Origin: Mesorhizobium loti
GTDB taxonomy: Bacteria > Pseudomonadota > Alphaproteobacteria > Rhizobiales > Rhizobiaceae
Assembly: GCF_002858745.1 (NCBI RefSeq)
Contig: NZ_PJRO01000004.1
Span: forward strand, 62,001-126,000
DNA: 64,000 nucleotides
Direction: 5' to 3'
A model generated the notes under the pieces. The model made no database searches, was not told where the DNA came from, and saw only the letters and a program-made list of their open reading frames with translations. The translations under genes and the position numbers were made by a program. Positions 24,601 to 28,647 of this stretch are shown here, piece by piece; position 1 is the first letter of the stretch; the number at the start of each line of letters is the position of its first letter.

Positions 24601-26625
24601 TCGGGAACGCTTGCCGACATCAACGCTTATCTGGCTGGAGGTTTTGCTCCCGTCTACGTTCCGGTTGCCAATTCGAACGCCCCGGTGACGTTGACCATGG
24701 TCGCCGATGATCGCGGCAACAGCGGCAGCGGTGGAGCGTTGTCCGATACGGATACGGTGATAATCCTGCTCCAGCCGGTCAATGACGCGCCCGTCGCGTC
24801 TGGCAATTCCCATGTAACGCCAGAAGACACCCCGGTCGCAGGGACGGTCGTCGCCTCCGATGTCGATGGCGATGCCCTGACCTTCACGCTGGTGGCGCAG
24901 CCGCCGAACGGCACGGTCAAGCTCGACGCGGACGGTACCTACGTCTACACCCCGAAAGCCGACTTCAGTGGAACCGAGACCTTTGAGGTTCTTGTCGATG
25001 ATGGGCATGGCGGCACGACAACCGCTACCGTGACCGTTATCGTCACCCCGGTGAACGACAGCCCGGTCGGTCGGGATACAGCGATCACCGTGAAGGAAGA
25101 CACGTTCGCGGCAGGAACCTTGCCGCCGGCGGTCGACCCGGAAGGTGATCCACTCACCTATGGCCTCGGTTCGCAGGCGGGCCATGGCACGGTCACGGTC
25201 AATCCGGACGGCACCTACACCTACACGCCCAATCCGGATTACAGCGGGCCGGACAGCTTCACCTACACGGTGAGTGATGGCTCCAGCACGGTGACCTACA
25301 CCGTCTCCGTCAATGTGACACCGGTCGATGACGTGCCCGTCGGCTCAGATCTCGCTGTCGGCACCGACGAGGACACTCCTCTTGCGGGCAAGTTGCCGGT
25401 GGCGCTTGATCCGGACGGCGATCCGTTGACCTATGGCCTTGGTTCGCAACCGGGGCACGGCACCGCTACGGTCAATCCCGCCGGAACCTACACCTATACG
25501 CCAAGCTCCAACTACAACGGCCCCGACAGCTTCACCTATACGGTAAGCGATGGCACGAGCACGGTGACATACACCGTCTTCATCGATGTCAGGCCGGTCA
25601 ACGACGCACCGGTTGGGTCGAGCGTCGGCATTGATGTCGACGAAGGTACGTCTCTTTCCGGCAAGCTGCCGGTGGCGATCGATCCGGATGGCCACCCACT
25701 TACCTATGGCGCCGGCTCGCAACCGGGGCATGGCACCGTCACGATCAATCCGGATGGCACATATACCTATACACCGGATCCTGGCTACAACGGCGCGGAC
25801 AACTTCACCTACACGGTGAGCGATGGCACGACCACGGTGTTTTACACCGTGACGGTCAATGTCCGCGCATCGGGCGAACCACCAACGCTTGAGATCGACC
25901 CGCCGGTCGTTTTCCCGGAGCGCCGGGAGGAGATTTCTGAACGACCCGGAATTGCGGTCCAGGGGGAGATCCTGCGGTCGATCGGAGACCTTGGCGGCAT
26001 TTCCGATCGTATTACCGCGGACGGCCCGATCGACAGCGTCGTCAATGCCTTTGGCACGCTGAACGGCATCTCCGGCCTTCCAGCCGAAGGCGTGGTCCAT
26101 CATGTGGTCAAGCAGATCGGCGAATGGTCCGACAGCACGAGGCGGGTCGATGACCTCATCGTCGAGCCGCTGAGGGGCGGTTCGAGCATCGATGTCGGCA
26201 GTGCAGGCGGCGAGCGCACCTGGTTCAAGGTCGACGCACTCTTCGATCAAGGCTTCATCTATATTCTCATCTCGGCACAGGAGGGTGGTGCTGCCGTCGA
26301 GTTCCGCGTCACACAGGCCGATGGCAGGGCGCTGCCGGAATGGCTCACCGCGACCAGTCGCGGCGTAACCATTGGCCACGCGCCTGCAGGCCTTCCGTTC
26401 ATCGATCTGCGGGTACAGGCCGTTGCCGATGGCGGCATCGTGGAAGATACCTTCCGGGTCGATCTGCTCACCGGGACGATCATCGATCACGCGGCGGACC
26501 GCAGCGCCGACCTCGACAGCGGTTTCTTCTCGGCGCGGCTCGGCAAGGAGCTGGACGGCGGCATCGAGGAGACGAACATTCTCGCAAGAGCGCTGCAGAG
26601 CTGGTCGAGCCTCGATGCAACCTGA
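3670..26625 (+). CDS. Giant DUF4347/cadherin-Ig repeat surface protein (7651 aa)
   Basis: One uninterrupted frame of 22,956 bases. From the N-terminus: a basic leader with SLMELEQRIAFDAAG (residues 29-43), like the LEPRxLL motif of very large surface proteins; a DUF4347 domain (about 101-261) with ISHGSQG (His158) and IYGCDFAEG (Cys202); a beta-propeller-like region (about 272-520); an SdrD-B-like domain (about 525-636, DDNNSNGTFDAGDVGLG); a jelly-roll-like region (about 640-820); then about 60 modules by hand count to about residue 7400. Modules are of at least three kinds: cadherin-like (VNDAPVAVNDTFTTNEDT ... DPDGD ... FTYT), an LTGL-type of about 130 residues (GSGTL ... INAYLASAS ... LTMTTNDGGNTG), and putative-Ig (GLPAGLTIDPATGVISGTI). 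DxDGD motifs in most modules suggest calcium-rigidified rods. The last 250 residues form a different domain and show no RTX nonapeptides. Likely an exported adhesin or biofilm matrix protein; substrate and role are not shown by sequence. Confidence 0.93.
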   Translation: MNERPRHPSSSTAGDPAGSRKSWNRLSISLMELEQRIAFDAAGAATVEKTQQADTEPAAPVRDQQEGAADIDHAALVEALKQPVDVSSETQPLDVSQADHPTQVVFVDSSVPDYDKLLQNIGGDYEVVVLDANQDGVEQMANVLKDMKDVEAIHIISHGSQGSLSLGSATVTANSMMGEYADEFRGLRSSLSEDADILIYGCDFAEGETGAVAADMMGRLTGADIAASDDRTGAAALGGDWDLEYRFGDVTTDLAVNRDTQDSFADLLTAPASTGDGALLISVNKTIYSVDVLTGKATALTTVPATVGGIAVSATINSLAVDQANGLIYYTDSDGVATNRALFAYDYINNTHIVIDSNLTDNGAGASITVGTTGVGSGAAAFYNGALYLGVENITGANDQIFKITFTNGGRTVSTASTFGAQITATNDWGDFAIDSANNALLSISGTTVTRYSLVDGTSPGSYTISVTGAQGGGDLNGNTYLVGNVIQRINPLTGATVGSAVTVTTNGSTALTGASDATTWTPATGSIGDKIFDDNNSNGTFDAGDVGLGNVTVQLIDDIDGDGVVDAGERVLATDTTDANGNYLFTNVLPGQYIVRVTDANGVVNSAPSTTGGLTRTASLALIGASSLAADFGFAVAAPIVDLNSGLTTSDVVTNGGFSGTTGWVVGGTGGTTSNGFAWTTDNSTGTLTQSGISGWNLGQAPSGSAQLVFDFGWNNGSPDNSSVATLEISVGGVIYARITSGASGSTTATIAYLNGATGSPATVTATTFGSWTTVPITINLPTTVSATGDLQFSYNSGGNILIPGRDDFFIDNVRALTLVDATAGVDFATSYTENGAGVSISDTDNTVRDSDSANMRSATIVLTNALAGDVLNVGSLPAGISAVTDTSVAGQITIRLTGVASKADYATAIRAITFSNTGDNPSATNRIINVTVNDGAQNSAVATTTITVAAVNDAPVNSLPGSGWTTNEDTSVALNGLSIADPDVGSSAVTVTLSVGSGTLSAASAGGVTVSGSGTGTVVLSGTLANINAYLATASAPVYTPVANANGPITLTMVTNDGGNTGTGGVLTDTDVRTITITPINDAPTVDLNGDPAVSVPVSNGGVFSQPSVDAGAERTNTLTFTVVSNQLADQTRAVVAMTTVDDAFRIVINGRAITSGAIGVDAGNAAATRLTFADGSSVVSGWVANSNGLARVEVRITEAGIEFWGTRTSTSTALEQLFYPTGTGGLLALPDFIAGANTIVIANPDGSGPESISGVVTVTTQDVDFSSTYTEGGAGAAIADLDRVVGDIDDTNMESASIIITNGKVGDILSVTGGLPAGITANWNAATFTLTLTGSATKAAYEAAIGQIRYSSTSDNPTLGGSATSRTINVTVNDGDINSNTAVATIAITAVNDAPVNTLPSGGWTTNEDTSVTLTGLAVTDLDANGGTITVTLSVGSGTLNALAGGGVGVSGSGTATVTLTGTLTAINAYLASASAPVYVPVADANGPVTLTMTTNDAGNTGTGGPLTDIDTATITIVPVNDAPVLDLDASGAGTGFSTTYTENGAGVAIADTDSLITDIDSVNMASATVVIANGQAGDVLSIAGTLPAGITAVWNPATFTLTLSGSATKAAYETALEQVRYASTSENPSTTPRTVSVTVNDGAANSNTAIATVNVIAVNDAPVNTVPGPASVAEDVLTAISGISVADVDNGTVTVTLSVANGTLSPSVIAGTVTGNNTTTVTISGTVAEVNSVLASLRYQGNADYNGSDTLTVATSDGALSDTDTVAITVTPVADIVADNVATSEDTPISFNAITGTNGASADNFENAGRAITAVTQPPAGQGAVAFNADGTITYTPAANFNGITSFTYTVTSGGVTETATVTVTVNAVNDAPVNTLPALGWTTNEDTAAALTGLFVSDPDAGTGIITVRLDVGSGTLAASGGGGVAISGSGSSALTLTGTLADINAYLASASAPIFTPVANANGSVTLTMTTNDGGNTGTGGALTDVDTRTITVAAVNDAPVNTMPVSYATNEDTGLGLTGLQIADVDAASGTMTVVLTVSSGSLTATAGGSVTVAGSGTSSITLTGTLSNINAFLAGASRPTFIPAADFSGAVSLTMTTSDGGNTGAGGVLSDTDTRTITVNPVNDVPVLDLDASGAGTGYSTSYTENGAGVAIVDIDRLITDVDSANMASATIVISNGQSGDLLSVAGALPAGITASWNPATFTLTLTGSASKAAYETALEQVRYSSTSDDPSTAARTINLVVNDGSADSNVAVATVSVTAVNDAPVNTLPAAGWTADEDTVLSLTGLSVSDPDAGTNPVTVTLSVGSGTLAAGDSGAVTVTGSGSGTITLSGTLASINAYLASASRPTYLPIADFNGSVTLTMTSSDGSLSDTDTRTITVAPITDIANDTATTNEDTAVTINVNANDTFENSGHSITAINGISIVTNGIVTVANGTVRLNADGSLTFTPAADYNGNANFTYTVASGGVTETATVNVTVAPVNDAPVNTVPGAQTTLEDTPLAIGGITVNDVDGGTLTTTLTVTNGTLSVIAGGATVGGNGTATVTISGTAAQINAALAALTYNATADYYGPAQLTVQTSDGALSDTDFVAITVTPVADIVADSVTTNEDTPISFNVLTGTNGASADSFENPGRVVSAVTQPPAGQGTVTFNADGTITYTPAADFNGTTSFTYTVTSGGVTETTTVTVTVDPVNDAPVNTVPAAQATTEDTTLVFTSAAGNAITVADVDGDTLTVTVTVTNGTFSLSGTAGLTFSAGDGTADQTMTFSGSAAAINAAFAGAGYTPVADYNGSAQLTIQTSDGSLSNSDTIAISIAPVADIANDTASTAEDTPVTISVLANDSFENPARTISAVNGVAVIPGGPAVAVANGTVALNTAGQLIFTPTTDFNGNASFTYTVSSGGVTETATVNVAVASVNTPPVNTLPSAFATLEDTAVALTGLQVADADAGSGVISVTLSVDVGTLAATAAGGVAVNGSGTGTITLSGTLADINAYLAGATRPTFTPAANATAGVTLTMTTSDNGNTGGPALVDIDTATITITPVNDAPSGADRTATIAEDTTYTFTAADFGFSDPNDSPANALAAIVITSVPANGVLSLGGTPVTAGQVITAANIANLTWTPTANANGAALASFSFQVRDNGGTANGGQDTDLTPNIFTFNVTPVNDGPINTLPTSFGVNEDTALALTGLQVSDVDAGAGIVTITLGVSSGTLSASAGTGVSVTGSGSGTIVLTGTVGDLNAYLASTSRPTFNPTANFNGPVTLTMATSDGGNTGSGGVLADTDTAVITVAPVNDAPVGSDTAIVTNEDAPFTGTLPTATDVDGDALTYGAGGTAPSHGTVTINPNGSYTYTPAANFSGSDTFTYTVTDGTATVEYTVTVTVNPVNDAPVAVNDTAQTNANTSASVNVLANDTDVDGDALAVSQVNGASGNIGTAIAGSNGGTFTVGANGVAVFNPAGAFTDLAAGQTRTTSVTYQVSDGHGGVATATLTITVIGTDDAPVSTPIANQTSNDAQAVSFNVSGNFSDPDSGDTLTFTATGLPAGLTIDPATGVISGTIDRSASVTAPYSVTVIATDSTGLQASRTFTWTVLNPAPVARDDAAATTENSTLNGSVFTDNGSGVDSDPDGDPITVSAVNGSAGGVGAAIVGSNGGNFTINADGTYSFVPGTSFDDLAAGQTRTTSVTYTISDGQGGTATATVVVTVTGQNDAPVAVNDAFSTNEDTPVTFDVRTNDSDVDGGTITVTQINGTNIAPGSSVAVTGGTVTLNGDGTLTFTPALDFNGSPSFTYTITDGQGATATAAVGGTVNPVQDPPVAANDTFVTSEDIAVTFDVRTNDSDPDSDPLSVTQINGTNIAPGNSVAVTGGTVTLNADGTLTFTPAANFNGSPSFTYTVSDGHGGTATATASGTVSPVQDPPVAVNDTFTTNEDTAVSFDVRGNDSDPDGDALSVTQINGNNIAPGNSIAVTGGTVTLNADGTLTFTPSVNFNGSPSFTYTISDGQGGTATATVNGTVVAVNDAPVAVDDTFTTNEDTAAVFDVRVNDSDIEGDALSVTQINGQNIATGGSVAVSGGTVSLGADGRLTFTPTTDFHGAPSFTYTISDGHGGTATATVTGTVNPINDAPVAVNDTFTTNEDTAVTINVRVNDSDVDGDTIAVTQINSTAIAVGGSVAVTGGSVMLNADGTLTFVPAANFNGTPSFTYTISDGNGGTASATVSGTVVAVNDAPVSSDTTVTTPEDGTLNATLPAASDADGDTVTYSAGSTTPAHGTVTINPNGTYSYVPAPNFNGTDRFSFVVSDGNGGTNEYTVTVDVTPQNDAPVGTPIPNRSSQDGTAVSFNVAGFFTDVDGDTLSFTQGGLPAGLSISAGGVISGTIDRQASQGGPGANGIYSVTVTANDGHGGTTTQTFTFTIGNPPPVAVNDAATTNEDIPVTINVLDGSASGGTADSDPDGDPLTVTSASAANGAVIIGANGQITYVPNSNFNGTDTITYTISDGNGGTATATVTVTVNPVNDAPSGMPIADRTRNDSDTDSINASAFFADVDGDTLVYSVAGLPAGLTIDPATGLISGTIAHDASGPTGERVYTVTVTASDGHGGTTPITFRYTVLNIPPIAENDTATTTEDTPVEIPILANDSDPDGDDAEVIRVNNVVLTVGGPAVATSNGMVQLVLNGSNQQVLRFTPNTNYNGQESFTYTIDDGNSGVDTATVTVTVVAANDDPVVTNPIPDRVRADGQSFAYDTSDFFNDPDGDSLNYVITGLPAGLTYDPATGVISGTIDHNASQGGSGGVYAVTVTAYDRPGGTGLSVAQTFDLTVTNPRPIAINDTVTVNEDTPAIFNVLTGVGTTSGAAGADTDPDGDTLAVTAASAGNGTVTIGANGQLTYSPKANFNGTDTIIYTISDSQGGTSTATVTITVNAVNDTPTSHDIANRIDNDSQVIAPQSFAPYFEDIDGDTLTYTVTGLPPGLTFNAATGEVSGTIDSSASTGGPTSNGVYTVTIVASDGSLTATETFTWFIDNLPPTAFDDTLTVSEDAGATGGNVLANDIDPDGDGFAVSAVEGQAVAPGSPVTVAGSSGGTFTVNADGSYTFVAGPAFADLQAGETRTTTIVYTIRDDDGGLDTATLTVLVTGVNDSPTVDAIPSYTRADGQSMTSNPLNVSAFFHDVESDALTFNATGLPPGLSMDAAGNITGVIANNASVSGPYTVIVTANDGHGGTVEQRFTFNVTNPAPTAVNDTASTAEDTPINSINVLGNDTDPDGDTLFVDPSFPPQAGHGTVTINPDGTLKYVPDPDYNGTDTIVYRVSDGQGGFSTGVVTVSVGAENDPPSVTPIPDILRSDSDTFSLNVTGNFSDPEGDPLTYTITGLPPGLTYNPATGVISGKIAPDASGPTGRQTYIVTVAASDGFPGGSTSTQFAFVVENLAPEANNDVATTLEDTPVNIPVLANDLDPDGDTGVVISVNGVDLILNGPSVQTTNGSVQLVTDGTAMVLRFTPNPNYNGTESFTYTIDDGNSGVDTATVTITVTPVNDAPVAGTIPDLSRPDSTSINLDVSGYFSDVDGDDLDFAITGLPPGLTFDPETGVISGTLTAGASQGSPYTVTVVANDRDGGSGLSATTTFVFTVTNPAPVAGNDTVATNEDVAVTFNPITGAGTTSGTAGADIDPDGDPLVVTQIDGQPIAVNATVTVTNGTVRLNADGTLTFIPAANFNGTAVINYRVSDGNGGFDDASISVIVNAVNDAPSVDLNNSTPGTGNNSTYTEGDSPVLVANGDAVAFDVEDQIVDLDISLAGFVDGNAERIHLNGAVDIIYGTANSGTIDFGGTTFVFTYDGANGLHFENAAGATVPMTGGAVSALVRALQYDNTGDNPTTGARTLSFTVTDAEGATSPTAVATIAVAPVNDNPIAVNDTATTGENTQLAGAVPGVLGNDRDPEGDALTVTAVNGGAVGGAVTGSSGGSFIVNADGSYSFDPLTAFDDLKAGETRSTTVAYTISDGHGGTATATLTVVVTGANDAPVGANDNIVTAEDTPFSGTLPVASDVDGDTLTYAAATQPAHGTVSIGTNGTYVYTPAADYNGPDSFTYTVSDGTTLVTYTVSINVTPGQDAPVGRDIPDAAYSDAQAVSLNVSGYFTDIDGDTLTFSQAGLPAGLVFDPATGFITGQVASDASQVGGGVYAVTITATDTAGNTASETFAITITNPAPIARDDSIATAENMPVSGSVFANNGNGTDGDPDGDVIVVSAVNGVAVNVGTGVAGSTGGSFTVNANGTFNFDPGADFDTLKPGESRATSIVYTISDGQGGTSTATFTVTVHGQNDAPVGSNTSINAAEDTPFNGTLPVATDVDGDPLSYGVGSQPANGTVTVNPNGTYTYTPNGNYYGPDSFTYTVTDGTSVVTYTVSVTVGAVNDAPVAQDNAHTISEDTSVNGAISFTDIDNLPSQITVSLETVPASGTVVVNADGTYIYTPAANFHGTDSFVVRVADPAGGFDLATVTINVTPVNDAPVAVDDTAATTENAIASGNVILDVPGRDSDIDGDVLTVVGVGTVTGGVGSPVAGGNGGTFVIQPDGSFRFDPGADFDNLAAGQTRTTSITYTISDGQGGTDTATLVITVTGTNDAPNAATLPPQSNVDGATVSVSPGSAFSDIDVGDVLTFNVAGLPLGLNFDPATGTISGIIDRNASGPTGTQDYTVTVTADDGHGGTVARSFVWTVTNPGPDAVNDNLGVAEDGTLIGSVFADNGNGPDSDPDGDPLSVSLVTGPANGALVLNSDGTFTYNPGANFNGVDSFVYRVSDGNGGFDTATVTITVAPVNDAPVAGDDSFAIDEDGTIDIAVLGNDSDIDGDPLTVTEINGQSIVIGGAVAVTGGTVTLNADGTLRFTANPDFNGAPSFTYTVSDGTASAQATVRGTVGAVNDAPVNTLPPTFNGTEDQPLTLTGLSVSDADAGGGTTQVTLAVDAGVLTANSGAGVAVTGSGSASITLSGTLADINAYLAGGFAPVYVPVANSNAPVTLTMVADDRGNSGSGGALSDTDTVIILLQPVNDAPVASGNSHVTPEDTPVAGTVVASDVDGDALTFTLVAQPPNGTVKLDADGTYVYTPKADFSGTETFEVLVDDGHGGTTTATVTVIVTPVNDSPVGRDTAITVKEDTFAAGTLPPAVDPEGDPLTYGLGSQAGHGTVTVNPDGTYTYTPNPDYSGPDSFTYTVSDGSSTVTYTVSVNVTPVDDVPVGSDLAVGTDEDTPLAGKLPVALDPDGDPLTYGLGSQPGHGTATVNPAGTYTYTPSSNYNGPDSFTYTVSDGTSTVTYTVFIDVRPVNDAPVGSSVGIDVDEGTSLSGKLPVAIDPDGHPLTYGAGSQPGHGTVTINPDGTYTYTPDPGYNGADNFTYTVSDGTTTVFYTVTVNVRASGEPPTLEIDPPVVFPERREEISERPGIAVQGEILRSIGDLGGISDRITADGPIDSVVNAFGTLNGISGLPAEGVVHHVVKQIGEWSDSTRRVDDLIVEPLRGGSSIDVGSAGGERTWFKVDALFDQGFIYILISAQEGGAAVEFRVTQADGRALPEWLTATSRGVTIGHAPAGLPFIDLRVQAVADGGIVEDTFRVDLLTGTIIDHAADRSADLDSGFFSARLGKELDGGIEETNILARALQSWSSLDAT
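14803..16347 (+). repeat. Five tandem 309-bp repeat units in the giant gene
   Basis: Module boundaries fall at 14803, 15112, 15421, 15730 and 16039, and the next at 16348: five units of exactly 309 bases (103 residues) with no net length change. The units stay close at the DNA level, for example GTTGCAGTGACGGG with GGCACGGTGAC and the stretch encoding NADGTLTFTP recur almost unchanged. This points to recent duplication or gene conversion within the giant gene. Confidence 0.88.
16621..20880 (+). repeat. Seven alternating Ig/cadherin-like dimers in the giant gene
   Basis: From about 16621 to 20880 putative-Ig modules (GLPAGL ... DPATGVISGTI) alternate strictly with cadherin-like modules (NEDTP ... 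DPDGD ... FTYTI). There are seven dimers, averaging about 608 bases each. Outside this stretch the alternation is lost. The dimer therefore seems to be the unit that was amplified here. Confidence 0.75.
25051..25869 (+). repeat. Three tandem 273-bp units at the end of the repeat array
   Basis: Boundaries at 25051, 25324 and 25597 give units of exactly 273 bases (91 residues). Each carries LTYGLGSQ or LTYGAGSQ, GHGT, TYTYTP and FTYTVSDG. This is the last block before the unique C-terminal domain. Confidence 0.85.
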
Positions 26626-26634
26626 GGTCAGCAA

Positions 26635-26674
26635 CGCCGGCCACCTTTGCCTGCAAGGACAAGGATGGCTGGCG
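26635..26674. terminator. Stem-loop between convergent giant gene and sugar operon
   Basis: CGCCGGCCA (26635-26643) pairs with TGGCTGGCG (26666-26674) with one G-T or A-C position depending on the strand; an inner CCTT/AAGG pair sits in the loop. It lies in the 68-base gap between two convergent stop codons. No T-run follows, so a factor-independent role is uncertain. Confidence 0.4.
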
Positions 26675-26693
26675 TGTTGTTCGCCGAAGATCC

Positions 26694-27686
26694 TCAGTCG
26701 GCGATCTTGGTATCGTTCTGGGTGTAGCGGAACTTCACATCGGTCAGACCGGCGGCGTCAGACAGTTCGGCCGCCAGGAGCTGCGCTGGGAAGATGTCGA
26801 TGATGGCGCGCAGGATCAGGTTCTCGCTCGCTGGAACATTGACCACGGTCAGCTTGCCCTTGTCGCGAACGTTCGTGTTGCTGGTGACCAGCGCTGCCGG
26901 GCATCCAATCGCATCGAGATTTTCGGCAAGCGCTAGCTCCCGGTCATCACCGAACAGGACAACTCCGGTCTGGGCATCCATCGATTCCATCGGCCCGTGC
27001 AGATAGTGGCGCGTCTCGTAGCCGGATGCGGGAAGCCGTGCTGCTTCGCGCAGCAACAGCGAGGCCCCGTCGGCTGTCCCGATCGAGGCGCCGGCCCCGA
27101 CACAATCGATGGCGTGGCGTGCGCGGAAAAGCTCGGCCAGGCGAGGCATTTTTTCGGCAGTCCGGCGCTGAACCTCGGCGGTGACGGCTGGCAGAGCAGC
27201 CCAGTCAGTGTCGCTGTCGCCGCGGATCGCATCGAGCGCGAGGCCGGCGACAAGAAGGGTGGCCGTATAGCCGGTGCTCGAAGGTGTCGCGTCCGAACCG
27301 TTGTTCAGGCGGATGTGATGGCTTGCTGCCTGGGCGAGCGGGCTGTCCGAATTGTTGGTGATGGCGAGGCTTTTTGCCTTCGGCAATTTCCGGATAGCCT
27401 CGACCGTCTCGACACTGCGGCCGCGATGAGACAGCGCGATGACCGTATCGGCAAGGTCATAGCCGGCCATCATTTCGCCGGAGCGCACCGCAAAGGCGCG
27501 CTGGCCGCGGCGCTGCAGTTCCGCTGCCACGACGATGGCGGCTGCAAAACTCGCGCCCACACCGGTGACGACGATCAGTCCTGAGCCAAGCGTTTTGAGG
27601 TCCTTGCTGGCCAGTTCCGACTTTGCGGCAGCGAGGGTGTCGCCTAGTGACTCGGATTGCCGCGCGACGGTGGAACGGTAGCTCAT
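26694..27686 (-). CDS. SIS-domain sugar isomerase/deaminase-like protein
   Basis: 330 residues with two SIS (sugar isomerase) domains: the first near residues 35-160 (VVTGVGASFAAA, IALSHRGRSVETVEAI, AITNNSDSPLAQAA) and the second near 195-310 (CVGAGASIGTADGASLLLREAARL, YETRHYLHGPMESMD). The second-domain pattern ending in HYLHGP is like that of GlmS and of SIS-type glucosamine-6-phosphate deaminases (NagB-II), which convert glucosamine-6-P to fructose-6-P. There is no glutaminase domain. Last gene of the importer operon; its start codon overlaps the kinase stop by 4 bases (ATGA). A role after phosphorylation of an imported amino sugar is inferred; an AgaS-like ketose isomerase activity is an alternative. 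Confidence 0.82.
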   Translation of the reverse strand: MSYRSTVARQSESLGDTLAAAKSELASKDLKTLGSGLIVVTGVGASFAAAIVVAAELQRRGQRAFAVRSGEMMAGYDLADTVIALSHRGRSVETVEAIRKLPKAKSLAITNNSDSPLAQAASHHIRLNNGSDATPSSTGYTATLLVAGLALDAIRGDSDTDWAALPAVTAEVQRRTAEKMPRLAELFRARHAIDCVGAGASIGTADGASLLLREAARLPASGYETRHYLHGPMESMDAQTGVVLFGDDRELALAENLDAIGCPAALVTSNTNVRDKGKLTVVNVPASENLILRAIIDIFPAQLLAAELSDAAGLTDVKFRYTQNDTKIAD

Positions 27687-28642
27687 TTCAAGGTCCTTTC
27701 TGGGATATGCTTCATGCGGTGTTCGGCAGCCAGCCTGTCGGCCAGCACCATCGCGCCTTCGACCGGCGGCCCCCGATGGAGATGCAAGGCGATCGTCGTG
27801 TCGCAGGTGGCCTCGACCCCAGCCTGGAAAGCCTTCCAGAGCCGCGGCTGCGACGCGATCACGCTTCCGCCGGCGACAATGGCGTCGGCCCTCGATCCGC
27901 GCAGCCGCAGGCGCGCGACCAGATCGGCCAGGGCAAATCCGCCCTCCAGGATCACGGTCTCGGCAAGCGCTGACCCCTCGTCGGCAGCATTGAAGATCAG
28001 CGACGCGTGCTGGCCGACTTCCTTTGCGGTGCCCAGCGCGGCAAGCCGGCTGCCGATCCGTGCCGCTGACGGAATGTCGAGTTCCTGGAAGAGGTGGCGG
28101 ACCAGGGAATCGTCTTGCTGCCCACCGCGGTCGAGATGCAGCGCGACCATGCGGGCGGCCTCTCGCACGAGGCTTGCAGCACCTCCTTCGTCGCCGATAA
28201 TCCAGCCCCAGCCACCGGCGACAAGCATGTCGTCGTCGTCGGTGCGGCAGACCGCAATCGAGCCGGTGCCGGATACAACGCCGATCTGTCGTTCAAACCC
28301 GAATGCTGCCGGCATCAGTTCGGCATCGTTGACGACGCGAACCGGTATGGGCGTTGCAACCCTGAAAGCGGCCTCGAAGGCCTCGCATTCGAGCTTGTCG
28401 TCGCAACCATGCGCGCCAATGCCGATCGCTGCGATCGCCGCGCCATCGACAAAGCGTCCGACCAGTTCGACGAGGCTGTTGGCATCACGCTGCCATTCGC
28501 GGCAGCGCCAGTCGCTGGTGTGCAAGACAAGATCGCGTTCGACGCCGTTGTGGCGCAGCCGCAGATGCGTTTTTGTGCCGCCAATGTCGATACCGACCAC
28601 GCTGGCTTCCGGAGCCAGCGGTTCCGCTTGTGCAAAAGACAT
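27683..28642 (-). CDS. BadF/BadG-type sugar kinase (N-acetylglucosamine/glucosamine kinase-like)
   Basis: 319 residues of the ASKHA fold. The phosphate-1 loop is VVGIDIGGTKTHLRL (residues 15-29), the phosphate-2 region is IGVVSGTGSIAVCR, followed by GGWGWIIGDEGGAASLVREA, which is characteristic of the BcrAD/BadF family that includes N-acetylglucosamine kinase and GspK-type glucosamine kinase. ATP-dependent phosphorylation of an amino sugar in the cytoplasm is the likely role. It sits between the importer ATPase and the SIS-domain gene and overlaps the latter. The family does not decide between acetylated and free sugar; the absence of a nagA-type deacetylase here favours free glucosamine but this is weak evidence. 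Confidence 0.83.
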   Translation of the reverse strand: MSFAQAEPLAPEASVVGIDIGGTKTHLRLRHNGVERDLVLHTSDWRCREWQRDANSLVELVGRFVDGAAIAAIGIGAHGCDDKLECEAFEAAFRVATPIPVRVVNDAELMPAAFGFERQIGVVSGTGSIAVCRTDDDDMLVAGGWGWIIGDEGGAASLVREAARMVALHLDRGGQQDDSLVRHLFQELDIPSAARIGSRLAALGTAKEVGQHASLIFNAADEGSALAETVILEGGFALADLVARLRLRGSRADAIVAGGSVIASQPRLWKAFQAGVEATCDTTIALHLHRGPPVEGAMVLADRLAAEHRMKHIPERTLK

Positions 28643-28647
28643 CGTGT

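Noticed and set aside
25870..26625. RTX nonapeptides or a classical type I secretion signal in the giant protein
   Set aside because: Searched by eye for GGxGxD-type repeats and found none.
25345..26634. A 429-residue minus-strand frame over the C-terminus of the giant gene
   Set aside because: Fully antisense to a domain-bearing frame and with no recognisable protein features.
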